64,000 bases of DNA, from the NCBI GenBank assembly GCA_002337085.1, contig DDFH01000003.1:372001-436000 (forward strand), read 5' to 3'. Below are positions 33,971-43,362 of the stretch, in pieces (positions within the stretch are counted from its first letter, which is position 1; each line of letters begins with the position of its first letter). The position numbers were made by a program, and so were the translations under genes. The stretch comes from Hyphomonadaceae bacterium UBA1933. GTDB taxonomy: Bacteria; Pseudomonadota; Alphaproteobacteria; Caulobacterales; Aquidulcibacteraceae. The notes below the pieces were generated by a model. That model was given only the letters and a program-made list of their open reading frames with translations, was not told where the DNA came from and ran no database searches.

Positions 33971-34479
33971 TGACTTCTAAGCCGGTAGTTTCAAAATCAA
34001 TTCAGGCATTGCGCGGTGCGCGTCTTGCTGCGGTGCAGGCGCTTTATCAAATCGAGCTTACGACAAAGCCAGTTGATTATGTAGTGCGCGAGTTTAACGA
34101 ATATCGTATTTCAGATCGCTATGATTTGGATGATGGTGACGAAAGCGGTGATGCGCCACTTTTTGCCAATCGTGAATTTTTTGGCAAGCTAGTACAAAAT
34201 GCTTCTGATGACATTATAATGCTGGATGCGCAGATTGAAAAACGTCTTGCAAAAGACTGGACGCTTGATCGTATTGATCCAATCGCCCGTTCGGTTTTAC
34301 GCTCTGCGGTTTATGAATTGATGAATTATCTTAATATTCCGGTTGCAGTTATCATTAATGAATATGTTTCCATAATTGCCTCTTTTGGCGACGGAAAAAA
34401 TGCGGGTTTCGTTAATGGGATTTTGGAAAAAATTGCCAATGAAACCGGGGCAGTTAGCGCCCGTGAGAAACAAGTATAA
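33970..34479 (+). CDS. nusB: NusB, antitermination factor
   Basis: 169 aa all-helical protein that with NusE binds boxA RNA and supports rRNA transcription. Typical: GARLAAVQALYQIE near the start, FGKLVQNA, the core WTLDRIDPIARSVLRSAVYELM and IPVAVIINEYVSIIASFG, then GFVNGIL. The start ATG overlaps the ribH stop by one base. Confidence 0.96.
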   Translation: MTSKPVVSKSIQALRGARLAAVQALYQIELTTKPVDYVVREFNEYRISDRYDLDDGDESGDAPLFANREFFGKLVQNASDDIIMLDAQIEKRLAKDWTLDRIDPIARSVLRSAVYELMNYLNIPVAVIINEYVSIIASFGDGKNAGFVNGILEKIANETGAVSAREKQV

Positions 34480-34487
34480 TTTGAAAA

Positions 34488-35447
34488 ATGGATGAATTTG
34501 CAATTATCGCCGAAATCCTCAAGCCTTTAAGTGGCGGGGATGAAAACGCCCTTGGCTTTAAAGACGATATTGCAATTTTACCCAAATTCACCAAACCTAC
34601 AATTTACACCACCGACACAATTGTTGAGGGGACGCATTTCCTAAAAAGTGATGCGCCCGAAGATGTTGGTTATAAACTAATTATGGCCAATGTTTCAGAT
34701 ATTATTGCCAAGGGGGCGGAGCCGCGCGCGGGGTTTTTAAACCTTTGTTTGCCGCATTCAATGGATGCAAATGCCGTTAAAGCATTGGCAAATGGCATTG
34801 CCGAAGCCAAGGCATTACATGGCGATTTCCCAATTCTTGGCGGCGATACGACCGTCACCAATGGCAATATGGTGCTTTCATTGTCGCTTATCGGTGAAAC
34901 AATTGGTGAAAAGCCAATTTTGCGAAGTGGTGCGCAAATTGGCGATGATATTTATGTTACTGGAGTGATTGGTGATGCAAAGATTGGGCTTGATTGCCTT
35001 TTTGGAAAGCTAGACCCTGATAATTACCCAAAATGTATTGAACATTATAAACGCCCCAAGGTGCAGCCACTTTCTGCCGCGAAACTAATTGCAAAATATG
35101 CCAATGCGGCAATGGATATTTCCGACGGGCTGTTGGGTGATTTGCAAAAAATGATTATGGCTTTGGGGGCGGAGTTAGATCTTGAAAAAATCCCATATTC
35201 AAAAGAAGCCGATCAATATGCAATCTGCCTTAAATCTATGTTTGAATTAATTAGTTTTGGGGACGATTATCAAATCCTATTTACTAGCGCACCGATTAAT
35301 GAGGATGCGATTATGCAATCTGGATTGCAAATCACAAAAATTGGCAAAATTATTCAAAGCGGTGGCCTTAAATTATTTTCCAACGGTAAAGAAATTGATT
35401 TTGAACGAAATAATCTATCTTTTTCACATAAAATTGGTGATTTTTAA
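34488..35447 (+). CDS. thiL: ThiL, thiamine-monophosphate kinase
   Basis: 319-aa PurM-like kinase forming thiamine diphosphate. Motifs: GDENALGFKDDIAIL near the N-terminus, TTDTIVEGTHFL, GYKLIMANVSDIIAKGAEP, LGGDTTV and AMDISDGLLGDL. Follows nusB by eight bases. No TPP riboswitch seen near it, as expected inside an operon. Confidence 0.96.
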   Translation: MDEFAIIAEILKPLSGGDENALGFKDDIAILPKFTKPTIYTTDTIVEGTHFLKSDAPEDVGYKLIMANVSDIIAKGAEPRAGFLNLCLPHSMDANAVKALANGIAEAKALHGDFPILGGDTTVTNGNMVLSLSLIGETIGEKPILRSGAQIGDDIYVTGVIGDAKIGLDCLFGKLDPDNYPKCIEHYKRPKVQPLSAAKLIAKYANAAMDISDGLLGDLQKMIMALGAELDLEKIPYSKEADQYAICLKSMFELISFGDDYQILFTSAPINEDAIMQSGLQITKIGKIIQSGGLKLFSNGKEIDFERNNLSFSHKIGDF

Positions 35448-35481
35448 GCGATTTATTTACTTTATCGTTTAAAATACCCTT

Positions 35482-35910
35482 ATGGGACACGAAATTTCAA
35501 AACGTAGCTTTATGGCATTTTCCGCTATTGCCGCATTCGGTAGTATGTTGCCAAGTTTGACTTTTGCCGAAGAAAAAGAAGGGGTAATGTCAAACCCTTT
35601 GACGGTTGAAATCCCTGGCGTTGTTGTTCCTATTGCCAATGGTCGCCGCCTTGCAAACTATGTTTTTATGACCATTGTTGTTACCTCCGCCGATGATAGG
35701 GGGGCGAATGTTTTGCGCTCCAATATGATGTTGGTAAAAGATGCAATCGTCCGTGAGGCTTCTAAAAACCCTGTCCCACTTCGCAGCCCAAGCAATTATT
35801 TCGATAAAGCCGATTTTTGTAGAAAATTTTTGCCCGTTGTTGGCGGCGCGTTAATTGGCGTCAAAGTGACGCGGATTGATGTATTAGACGCGCAATTTAT
35901 GAAGCGCTAG
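35482..35910 (+). CDS. Exported protein of unknown function between thiL and hppA
   Basis: 142 aa with a probable signal peptide (KRSFMAFSAIAAFGSMLPSLTFA). The mature part begins NPLTVEIPGVVVPIANGRRLANYVFMTIVV, ordinary beta-alpha-like, and ends in a helix. It resembles small proteins that alphaproteobacteria keep between thiL and hppA; the ring of FliL-like strands is only a loose impression. Function unknown. Confidence 0.65.
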   Translation: MGHEISKRSFMAFSAIAAFGSMLPSLTFAEEKEGVMSNPLTVEIPGVVVPIANGRRLANYVFMTIVVTSADDRGANVLRSNMMLVKDAIVREASKNPVPLRSPSNYFDKADFCRKFLPVVGGALIGVKVTRIDVLDAQFMKR

Positions 35911-35946
35911 CGTAAAATCCTTATAAATCAAGCAATTTATTATCAG

Positions 35947-35969
35947 CTACACTAATGTAATCAGTGTAG
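35947..35969. promoter_or_regulatory. Small dyad upstream of hppA
   Basis: CTACACT (35947-35953) / AGTGTAG (35963-35969), 9-base spacer, about 100 bp before hppA. Could be an operator; no T-run, so not a good terminator. Confidence 0.35.
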
Positions 35970-36068
35970 TTAATGAATGTATGCAATTGCAAAATTAAAA
36001 AAAACGTGAAAGAGTTACCTCGCTGGGAGCAAAAAAATTATAATATGTATCAAAAGTGAGGAGATAAA

Positions 36069-38216
36069 ATGGGTGCAAATGTCACTGGGGTGATTGCTGC
36101 GATTGCTGCCGGCATCGTGGCGATTATATATGGGTTTGTCACAATCCAATCTGTATTAAAAAAGAGTGCGGGAACCGAGCGTATGCAGGAAATTGCCGCA
36201 GCAATTCAGGAAGGCGCAAATGCCTACCTTAACCGTCAATATACTACAATCGGCGTGGTTGGTGTTGTATTGGCAATTGTATTATTTATTTTATTCGGGC
36301 CGCTAACTGCGGTCGGTTTTGTTTTGGGGGCAGTGTTATCCGGTCTTGCTGGCTATATTGGGATGTTGGTTTCGGTTCGTGCCAATGTCAGAACCGCAGA
36401 AGCATCACGCCATAGCCTAGCAGGTGGTCTTGATATCGCATTCAAATCCGGTGCTGTTACCGGTATGTTGGTGGCTGGTCTCGCACTTTTGGGCGTTTCT
36501 TCTTATTTCTATATCCTTGTTTCTGTATTGAAAAACGAAGTGACATCACGGGTTGTTGTTGATTCATTGGTTGCCCTAAGCTTTGGTGCATCACTAATTT
36601 CAATCTTTGCCCGTCTTGGCGGTGGTATTTTCACCAAAGGTGCAGATGTTGGCGGCGATATGGTTGGTAAGGTTGAGGCTGGTATCCCAGAAGATGATCC
36701 TCGTAACCCTGCAACAATCGCTGATAACGTTGGTGACAACGTTGGTGACTGTGCTGGTATGGCGGCCGATTTGTTTGAAACCTATGCGGTTACTTTGGTT
36801 GCGACCATGGTTTTGGCATCAATCTTCTTCCGCGAAACGGGTGCGGCGGTTATGATGGCATTGCCGCTTGGCATTGGTGCAATGGCGATTTTTACCTCTA
36901 TTATCGGCACATATTTTGTGAAGCTTGGTAAAAGCGGTAACATCATGGGCGCACTTTACAAAGGTTTGATTGCGGCGGGTGTTCTATCGGCAATTGGTCT
37001 TTATTTTGTTGCGCAATATATGGTTCCAACTGCGCTTACCACTTCTGACGGTCACTCTGTTGGTGCAATGCAAATCTTTTTATCAGGCATGGTTGGTCTG
37101 CTTGTTACTGCGGCAATTGTTTGGATTACCGAATATTATACCGGTACCGAATATGCACCGGTTAAATCAGTGGCACAGGCATCAATTTCTGGTCACGGTA
37201 CAAACGTTATCCAAGGTTTGGCGGTTTCTATGGAATCAACTGCTTTGCCTGCGCTTGTTATCGTTGCGGGTATGATTGCAACCTTTACAATTGCGGGCTT
37301 GTTTGGTGTCGCAATTGCAACCACAACCATGCTTTCGGTTGCGGGTATTATCGTTGCCTTGGACGCATTTGGTCCGGTTACTGATAACGCTGGTGGTATT
37401 GCTGAAATGGCGGAATTGCCTCCAGAAGTTCGTAAAACTACTGACGCGCTTGATGCGGTTGGTAACACTACTAAGGCGGTTACCAAAGGCTATGCAATTG
37501 GTTCTGCGGGTCTTGGTGCATTGGTGTTGTTTGCGGCATATACCGCCGATATTCGCCACTTTGCCGAAAACCCACAACAATACAAATTCTTTGACGGTGT
37601 TGTTGTTGACGGTATGTTTGACCTTTCAAGCCCTTATGTGGTGGCAGGTCTGTTAATTGGTGGTTTGTTGCCATATTTGTTTGGTGGTTGGTCTATGACC
37701 GCTGTGGGTCGTGCTGCGGGCGCGGTGGTTGAAGAAGTTCGCCGCCAATTCCGTGAAATCCCTGGCATTATGGAGCGTACTGCAAAACCTGATTATGGTC
37801 GCGCGGTGGACATTCTTACCAAAGCGGCAATCCGTGAAATGATTGTTCCGTCATTGCTTCCAGTTCTATCGCCAATCGTTCTTTTCTTTGTAATCAATTT
37901 TATTGCGGGCAAAGAAAATGCGCTTGCGGCGGTTGGTGCAATGTTGCTTGGTGTTATCGTTACTGGCTTGTTTGTGGCAATTTCAATGACATCTGGTGGT
38001 GGCGCATGGGATAATGCCAAAAAATCTTTTGAAGACGGCTTTGTTGATAAAGATGGCGTGAAACACATGAAAGGTTCAGAAGCACACAAAGCGTCTGTAA
38101 CCGGCGACACTGTTGGCGACCCGTACAAAGATACTGCGGGCCCTGCGGTAAACCCAATGATCAAAATCACCAACATCGTGGCATTGTTATTGTTGGCGGT
38201 ATTGGCGCACCATTAG
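36069..38216 (+). CDS. hppA: HppA, K+-insensitive H+-translocating pyrophosphatase
   Basis: 715 aa, about 16 membrane helices. Couples pyrophosphate hydrolysis to proton pumping. Substrate motifs GGDMVGKVEAGIPEDDPRN and IADNVGDNVGDCAGM (helices 5-6), DNAGGIAEMAELP, and the C-terminal GDTVGDPYKDTAGPA. The position that decides K+ dependence reads GNTTKA, with the lysine that replaces potassium. Good SD (TGAGGAG) before ATG 36069. A structured 3' element follows 6 bases after the stop. Confidence 0.97.
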   Translation: MGANVTGVIAAIAAGIVAIIYGFVTIQSVLKKSAGTERMQEIAAAIQEGANAYLNRQYTTIGVVGVVLAIVLFILFGPLTAVGFVLGAVLSGLAGYIGMLVSVRANVRTAEASRHSLAGGLDIAFKSGAVTGMLVAGLALLGVSSYFYILVSVLKNEVTSRVVVDSLVALSFGASLISIFARLGGGIFTKGADVGGDMVGKVEAGIPEDDPRNPATIADNVGDNVGDCAGMAADLFETYAVTLVATMVLASIFFRETGAAVMMALPLGIGAMAIFTSIIGTYFVKLGKSGNIMGALYKGLIAAGVLSAIGLYFVAQYMVPTALTTSDGHSVGAMQIFLSGMVGLLVTAAIVWITEYYTGTEYAPVKSVAQASISGHGTNVIQGLAVSMESTALPALVIVAGMIATFTIAGLFGVAIATTTMLSVAGIIVALDAFGPVTDNAGGIAEMAELPPEVRKTTDALDAVGNTTKAVTKGYAIGSAGLGALVLFAAYTADIRHFAENPQQYKFFDGVVVDGMFDLSSPYVVAGLLIGGLLPYLFGGWSMTAVGRAAGAVVEEVRRQFREIPGIMERTAKPDYGRAVDILTKAAIREMIVPSLLPVLSPIVLFFVINFIAGKENALAAVGAMLLGVIVTGLFVAISMTSGGGAWDNAKKSFEDGFVDKDGVKHMKGSEAHKASVTGDTVGDPYKDTAGPAVNPMIKITNIVALLLLAVLAHH

Positions 38217-38222
38217 AAACCC

Positions 38223-38350
38223 TCAAGTCGCCGCCCTCGCTTCGCTCACTTAGCGACTTGGTGAAAGCGGCAAAAGATTTTCGAAAAGTGTGATTTCCGA
38301 AAATCTTTTACATATCAGTTTAGAAAGCCCCCGAATTTCGGGGGCTTTTT
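38223..38350 (+). repeat. Structured 3'-UTR element, copy A (hppA)
   Basis: Begins 6 bases after the hppA stop. Stem 1 AAGTCGC (38225-38231) / GCGACTT (38253-38259). Stem 2 AAAAGATTTTCG (38272-38283) / CGAAAATCTTTT (38298-38309), perfect 12 bp, loop AAAAGTGTGATTTC. Stem 3 is a terminator AAAGCCCCCGA (38324-38334) / TCGGGGGCTTT (38338-38348) with T-run. Copy B after petC is clearly homologous, in the opposite orientation. Confidence 0.85.
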
Positions 38351-38455
38351 GTTTGTGGGAATATTATTGAGAAAAACTCAATAATTGCTTCCTGAAAACT
38401 CGCTTATTATTGTTTTGCATTTGGCTTAACAGCTTCCAGTTTTTTGGAGGTTGTT

Positions 38456-39652
38456 TTGGTTATATTTAAATTACCATTTAGGCATTTGTTCATTTCATTT
38501 TTATTAGGTTTGGCACAGACCATCGCATTCGGAACATCATTATATCTTTTGACGGTCTTGGGGGCGTATATTTCGCGGGATTTGGCGTTGCCATTGTCGC
38601 TTGTTGCATTTGGGATGACGTTTGGGATTTTATGTGGCGCGTTGATTTATCCGCATGTCGGGCGCTTTATAAATCACGGGAAGGGGCGGCAGGTTCTGGT
38701 TTTTAGTGCGCTTTCATTTGCTTTGGGGTTAATCATAATTGCCAATAGCCATTCGGTGGCAATCTATATCATCGGTTGGGGTTTTATGGGCTGTGCGATG
38801 GCATCAGGGCTTTATGATGCGGTTTTTAGCCAATTGGGGTTGGTATTTGGCAAAGATGCCCGCCCGATGATTTCACTAATCGCACTTTGTGGCGGATTTG
38901 CCAGCACGATTTTTTGGATAATAAGCGGGCATTTTGTTCATTCAATTGGTTGGCGTGAAGCGTGTTTAATCTATGCGGCATTGCATATTTTTATAAATCT
39001 GCCGATTTATCTTTTCGTCTTGCCGATTGGTAAAGCCAATGCAATACATGGTAAAACATCGGCTAATTTCATTATTGATGATGATATAAAACAAAAGCTG
39101 ATGATAATCACATCGCTTTTTATGTGTGAAACTTTGGTTGCCGCCATTATTGGCGTGCATATTGTGAATATGCTTTCAGGGCAGGGGATTGGGGTTAATA
39201 TTGCGGTGGCAATGGCGGCAATAATTGGCCCGTCGCAAGTTGTTGGACGCTTTATTGAGCTAAGTTTAGGGCATAAAATTCGCCCGATTACTACTGTTTC
39301 GGTGGCGTTGTTTTTGATTATTATTGGTTTGCTACTAATTGGCATTAATCCGCCAAATGCACTTTGGTATTTAATGATTTATGGTGCAGGGATTGGGGTT
39401 TTGTCGATTGCGCGCGGCACATTACCGCTAGAAACTTTTGATGCCAAAATCTATCCTTTGCTTATGGGGAAAATGGCACGACCAATTGCAATTACCCAGG
39501 CACTTGCACCAACAATTGGCGCATTGCTTGTGGCACGGTTCGATTTGATGAGCATGTTGTTGATTTTATGCTTTATTGTCGCCCTATCATTGGCAGCGTC
39601 ATTATATTTACGCTATAATGGGGCAGAAAGTGAAGCGAAAGAAACCATATGA
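38456..39652 (+). CDS. MFS transporter
   Basis: 398 aa from TTG 38456, with GGAGG at 38446-38450 (a TTG at 38444 is in frame but lies before the SD). Twelve hydrophobic helices in two halves; the loop after helix 2 reads YPHVGRFINHGKGRQVL, the MFS G-x3-D/R type loop. Its substrate cannot be told. It overlaps the following LysR-type gene by four bases (ATGA), so the regulator probably controls this transporter. Slightly AT-richer than its neighbours. Confidence 0.85.
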   Translation: MVIFKLPFRHLFISFLLGLAQTIAFGTSLYLLTVLGAYISRDLALPLSLVAFGMTFGILCGALIYPHVGRFINHGKGRQVLVFSALSFALGLIIIANSHSVAIYIIGWGFMGCAMASGLYDAVFSQLGLVFGKDARPMISLIALCGGFASTIFWIISGHFVHSIGWREACLIYAALHIFINLPIYLFVLPIGKANAIHGKTSANFIIDDDIKQKLMIITSLFMCETLVAAIIGVHIVNMLSGQGIGVNIAVAMAAIIGPSQVVGRFIELSLGHKIRPITTVSVALFLIIIGLLLIGINPPNALWYLMIYGAGIGVLSIARGTLPLETFDAKIYPLLMGKMARPIAITQALAPTIGALLVARFDLMSMLLILCFIVALSLAASLYLRYNGAESEAKETI

Positions 39653-40518
39653 AGCGCCAAAAACTACCACCCTTAAATGCCCTGCGCGCCTTTGAGGCAT
39701 TGTTTAGAACCGGAAGTGTTCATGCGGCGGCAGATGATTTGGGGGTTACGGCGGGCGCAATAAGCAAGCAATTGGCAACACTTTCGGAATCAATGGAGCA
39801 AAGGCTTTATAATATATCAGGTCGTGATATTGCCCTTACGCCATATGGCAAGCAATTGGGTGCGGCATTAAAGGGGGCTTTTGATACGATTGAAGGCGCG
39901 ATATATGCGGGGCAGGGCGGTAATGTGCTTAATATCTCCTGCCTTGGTACGTTTGCGCTTAAATGGCTTATACCGCGTTTGCCAAAATTCTATGCCACAT
40001 ATGGTGGGGTAAGCATAAATATTCTTGAAGCCTATGAGAAGGTTGATTTTAAAACCCATAAATATGATATTGCCATCCGTATGACTGGCTCAAAAGGGCT
40101 TGAGGGGCATAAGGTTACACCATTTTTGCGATATAGTTTTGGGGTTTTAGTATCGCCTAATCTATCAGTGGATATAAAAACACCCGCAGATATAATGCGC
40201 CTGCCCAAAATTTCTTATAAAACCTATGACGATTCATGGAAGAATTGGCAAAAAGAAATGGGGCTTGATGGGGTTCAGGGGGAACAACATTTTGAGTTTG
40301 ATCATACCTCGACCGCGATTTCGGCGGCAATGGCGGGGATTGGTGCGGTCATAAGCTCGTCAATATTAACACAAGCGGAACTTGCGGCGGGTGAATTAAT
40401 CGCCCCCTTTGGCTTTATCCCTTCGGGGCAAAGCTATGCAATCATTGAACCCCATAATTCTAGCCGCAATCAACTATGCCAAGCCTTTGTTGATTGGCTT
40501 TTAGACGAAGGCAAATAA
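39649..40518 (+). CDS. LysR-family regulator (GcvA-like)
   Basis: 289 aa. N-terminal helix-turn-helix (LNALRAFEALFRTGSVHAAADDLGVTAGAISKQL) and a periplasmic-binding-like effector domain (90-289) with the GcvA-type sequence LIPRLPKFYATYGGVSINI. Translationally coupled to the MFS gene. The gene ends in a region shared with the convergent bc1 operon. Confidence 0.9.
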   Translation: MKRQKLPPLNALRAFEALFRTGSVHAAADDLGVTAGAISKQLATLSESMEQRLYNISGRDIALTPYGKQLGAALKGAFDTIEGAIYAGQGGNVLNISCLGTFALKWLIPRLPKFYATYGGVSINILEAYEKVDFKTHKYDIAIRMTGSKGLEGHKVTPFLRYSFGVLVSPNLSVDIKTPADIMRLPKISYKTYDDSWKNWQKEMGLDGVQGEQHFEFDHTSTAISAAMAGIGAVISSSILTQAELAAGELIAPFGFIPSGQSYAIIEPHNSSRNQLCQAFVDWLLDEGK

Positions 40519-40524
40519 CCCAAT

Positions 40525-40658
40525 AAAAAAGCCCCTCAAAAGAGGGGCTTTTCTAATTAATATGTAAAAGATTTTTGGAAATCACACTTTTCAAAAATCT
40601 TTTTCCACTTTCCCCAAGTCGCTGAGTGAGCGCCGAAGGCGCGAAGGTGGCGACTTGA
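40525..40658 (-). repeat. Structured 3'-UTR element, copy B (petC)
   Basis: On the minus strand, begins 6 bases after the petC stop. Stem 1 matches copy A exactly. In stem 2 a C-G pair of copy A is replaced by T-A (AAAAGATTTTTG / CAAAAATCTTTT), while the loop AAAAGTGTGATTTC is identical. Stem 3 is a different terminator (AAAAGCCCCTC / GAGGGGCTTTT). The stem-1 loop carries an extra GCGCC-TTC-GGCGC hairpin. On the plus strand the terminator also serves the lysR gene. Confidence 0.85.
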
Positions 40659-40664
40659 ATGGAA

Positions 40665-41477
40665 TTAGTGTTTCACATTTCTCCAAACCGCTTGGTAAGA
40701 CATCCAAGTGAAAATGGTCATGATGAACAAGAACAACAAGGTCGCGATACCAGCAGATTTACGTTCTGTCTGATGCGGGTCACCTGCCCAAGTCAAGAAA
40801 GCAGCAATATCTTTTGCTTCTTGATCTGCGGTTGCTTTAATACCTTTGTTTTCAGGTGTATCAGCATAGGTCACAAGATCGTCAACGATTTGTTTAGGCA
40901 TACCAATGATGCCGCCCGCAATATATGGGTTATATGATTTACCATCAGGGATAACCAAATCATGTGGCGGTGTGTGATCATAGCCAAGCAACAATGAATA
41001 AACATAGTTTGCGCCGCCATGACGTGCTTTGGTGATAACCGACAAATCAGGAGGTGCAACCCCGCCATTTGCTTGTTTTGCATCATAGTCGCTTGCGAAT
41101 GGTGCAACAAATCTATCCGCAGGGATACCTGCACGGTCAACTGGTGCGCCGCTCGCGTCAACGTCTTTAACCGTATAACCTTTGGCAATTGCCTTGATTA
41201 CAGGGTTATCATTTGGGTTAGGATATTTAGGGTCATAGTAAGGACCATATTTGTCACCCAAATTACGGTAATGCAATTGGTTCATAGAGTGGCAAGAAGA
41301 ACAAACCTCTTTATAAATCTGGAAACCACGTTGCAATTGTGCACGGTCAAAACGACCAAATGGACCATTATATGAACCACCGGCATCCATAAGCTTTACA
41401 GCGCCTGTGTTCGCAAATGCGGTACCCGCACTAAGGGCAGCAAATGCTATAACAACTGAAGTAATTATTTTACGCAT
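40665..41477 (-). CDS. petC: Cytochrome c1 of the bc1 complex
   Basis: 270 aa from ATG 41477 (AAGGG SD; GTG 41486 in frame). Signal peptide MRKIITSVVIAFAALSAGTAFA. Heme-c site CSSCH at 59-63; the sixth-ligand Met lies in a GGIIGMPK-like stretch; C-terminal membrane anchor (IATLLFLFIMTIFTWMSYQAVW). Carries electrons from the Rieske protein to cytochrome c. Last of the petA-petB-petC operon; a separate gene, not fused to cytochrome b as in Bradyrhizobium fbcH. Confidence 0.97.
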   Translation of the reverse strand: MRKIITSVVIAFAALSAGTAFANTGAVKLMDAGGSYNGPFGRFDRAQLQRGFQIYKEVCSSCHSMNQLHYRNLGDKYGPYYDPKYPNPNDNPVIKAIAKGYTVKDVDASGAPVDRAGIPADRFVAPFASDYDAKQANGGVAPPDLSVITKARHGGANYVYSLLLGYDHTPPHDLVIPDGKSYNPYIAGGIIGMPKQIVDDLVTYADTPENKGIKATADQEAKDIAAFLTWAGDPHQTERKSAGIATLLFLFIMTIFTWMSYQAVWRNVKH

Positions 41478-41488
41478 ATCAATCACCC

Positions 41489-42787
41489 TTAGTTTTGTAC
41501 TACGCCAACAATATTTGGATTCGGCTCTTCACCTTTTGGTGCGTTTGCAATTGAATCCGCAATTGATGCAGGAGGAGTTTTTGGTTTTTCAAACTTGCTA
41601 ACCAAAGGAAGAATTAGCAAGAAATATGAGAAGTAATAAATAAGACCAATTTTAGACAACCAAGTCCAAGGCGCTTGTGCAGGCATTGCACCACAAATTC
41701 CTAGGAAGATGAAGTTTGCAATCCAGATGAACCAGAAAATACGTGCCAATGGGCGGTAACGCATTGATTTGATTTTAGAACTGTCAAGCACTGGAAGCGC
41801 CAACCAAACCAAAATCGCACCAAGCATTGCAATAACGCCGCCAAGTTTAGCAGTGAAGATGCCAGGAATGATATCAAAGTCAACCGCACGCAAGATTGCA
41901 TAGAATGGCAACAAATACCATTCAGGAACGATGTGCGCAGGTGTAACCTGATTATTCGCTGGAATGTAGTTATCTGGGTGGTTCAAAGCCTCTGGTGCAA
42001 AGAACACGAATGCAAAGTAAACCATAAGGAATACCAAAATCGCAAATGCGTCTTTGATAGTGTAATATGGGTGGAATGGAAGGGTTTCTTTTTCCACATC
42101 TTTAACTTCAACACCGGTTGGGTTGTTATTGCCCGGTACGTGCAATGCCCAAATGTGAAGAACAACCACACCCAAAATTACGAATGGTAATAAATAGTGT
42201 AGTGACAAGAAGCGGTTCAAGGTTGGTTGATCAACCGCAAAGCCACCAAGCAACCAATTGTGAATGCTTTCACCGACAAAAGGAATTGCCGAAGTTAGGT
42301 TGGTGATAACGGTTGCACCCCAGAAAGACATTTGTCCCCAAGGAAGAACGTAACCCATGAATGCAGTCATAACCATCAAAAGATAGATGATAACGCCAAG
42401 GCCCCACAACACTTCACGAGGTTCTTTATATGAACCATAGTAAAGACCACGGAAAATGTGCATATAAACTGCAAGGAAGAAGAATGAAGCACCCGACATG
42501 TGCATATAGCGGATTAACCAGCCATAGTTCACGTCACGCATAATGTGCGCAATTGACATGAATGCACGGTCAGTAGCAGGAATATAGTGCATCACAAGGA
42601 TGATACCAGTTACAATCTGAATCCCAAGGAAAATTGCAAGAATTGCACCAAATGTCCACCAATAGTTAAGGTTCTTTGGTGTTGGGAAATCAATCATTGT
42701 ATCATAGGCAAAGCGTACAAGAGGAAGACGTTTGTCAATCCATTTTTCAAAGCCGCTCTGCGGAACATATTTAGAAGGACCGCTCAT
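41489..42787 (-). CDS. petB: Cytochrome b of the bc1 complex
   Basis: 432 aa. N-terminal WWTFGAILAIFLGIQIVTGIIL, heme-ligand segments with H in RYMHMSGASFFF and LHYLLPFVILGVVVLHIWALH, and the quinol-site motif PEWYLLPFYAILRA. At least eight hydrophobic helices. The full-length (b6+IV fused) form is standard for proteobacterial bc1. Twelve bases from petC and five from petA. Confidence 0.97.
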   Translation of the reverse strand: MSGPSKYVPQSGFEKWIDKRLPLVRFAYDTMIDFPTPKNLNYWWTFGAILAIFLGIQIVTGIILVMHYIPATDRAFMSIAHIMRDVNYGWLIRYMHMSGASFFFLAVYMHIFRGLYYGSYKEPREVLWGLGVIIYLLMVMTAFMGYVLPWGQMSFWGATVITNLTSAIPFVGESIHNWLLGGFAVDQPTLNRFLSLHYLLPFVILGVVVLHIWALHVPGNNNPTGVEVKDVEKETLPFHPYYTIKDAFAILVFLMVYFAFVFFAPEALNHPDNYIPANNQVTPAHIVPEWYLLPFYAILRAVDFDIIPGIFTAKLGGVIAMLGAILVWLALPVLDSSKIKSMRYRPLARIFWFIWIANFIFLGICGAMPAQAPWTWLSKIGLIYYFSYFLLILPLVSKFEKPKTPPASIADSIANAPKGEEPNPNIVGVVQN

Positions 42788-42792
42788 ATTAA

Positions 42793-43362
42793 TTATCCAA
42801 TCTTCACAATTGTATCAGATGTATAAAGGTACGGAGGAATCACAAGATTTTTTGGTGCAGGGCCCTTACGGATACGTCCCGCTGTATCATATTGTGAACC
42901 GTGGCAAGGGCAGAACCAGCCGCCGTACTCGCCCAAGTAACCAGACTCATTAACCCCAACCGGAATACAGCCAAGGTGAGTACAAGCGGCAAGCATGATA
43001 AGATATTCTTCTTTGCCCACTTTACCGTTAGACTGTGTGATGCGCTTTACATCAGTTTCAGGGTCTTTAAGGTCTTTGGCTGTATCATCTTTTTTTGCCT
43101 GCGCAATTTCTGCAGCAGTTCTATGACGGATGAACATCGGTTGACCGCGCCATAAAATCTTTGCCTGCGAACCCTCAGGAACGGCAGTAAGATCAAATTC
43201 GATTGAAGACAATGCCAAAGTATCGGCAGAAGGATTCATTTGGTGAATTAAAGGCCATGCCGCCATAGCCGCACCGCCCAAAGCAACCGCCCCAGTTGCA
43301 AGATGTAATGCATCCCGGCGGCTTACAAGACCTTCGTCTTTAGTTGTGGTGTTATCTGACAA
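42793..43362 (-). CDS. petA: Rieske iron-sulfur protein of the bc1 complex
   Basis: 189 aa from TTG 43362 (GGAG 9 bases upstream); the GTG at 43383 would add seven residues. Tat-type signal-anchor (SRRDALHLATGAVALGGAA), then the Rieske cluster motifs CTHLGC (127-132) and CPCHGS (151-156), with the two Cys-His pairs binding [2Fe-2S]. First gene of the operon. Confidence 0.97.
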   Translation of the reverse strand: MSDNTTTKDEGLVSRRDALHLATGAVALGGAAMAAWPLIHQMNPSADTLALSSIEFDLTAVPEGSQAKILWRGQPMFIRHRTAAEIAQAKKDDTAKDLKDPETDVKRITQSNGKVGKEEYLIMLAACTHLGCIPVGVNESGYLGEYGGWFCPCHGSQYDTAGRIRKGPAPKNLVIPPYLYTSDTIVKIG

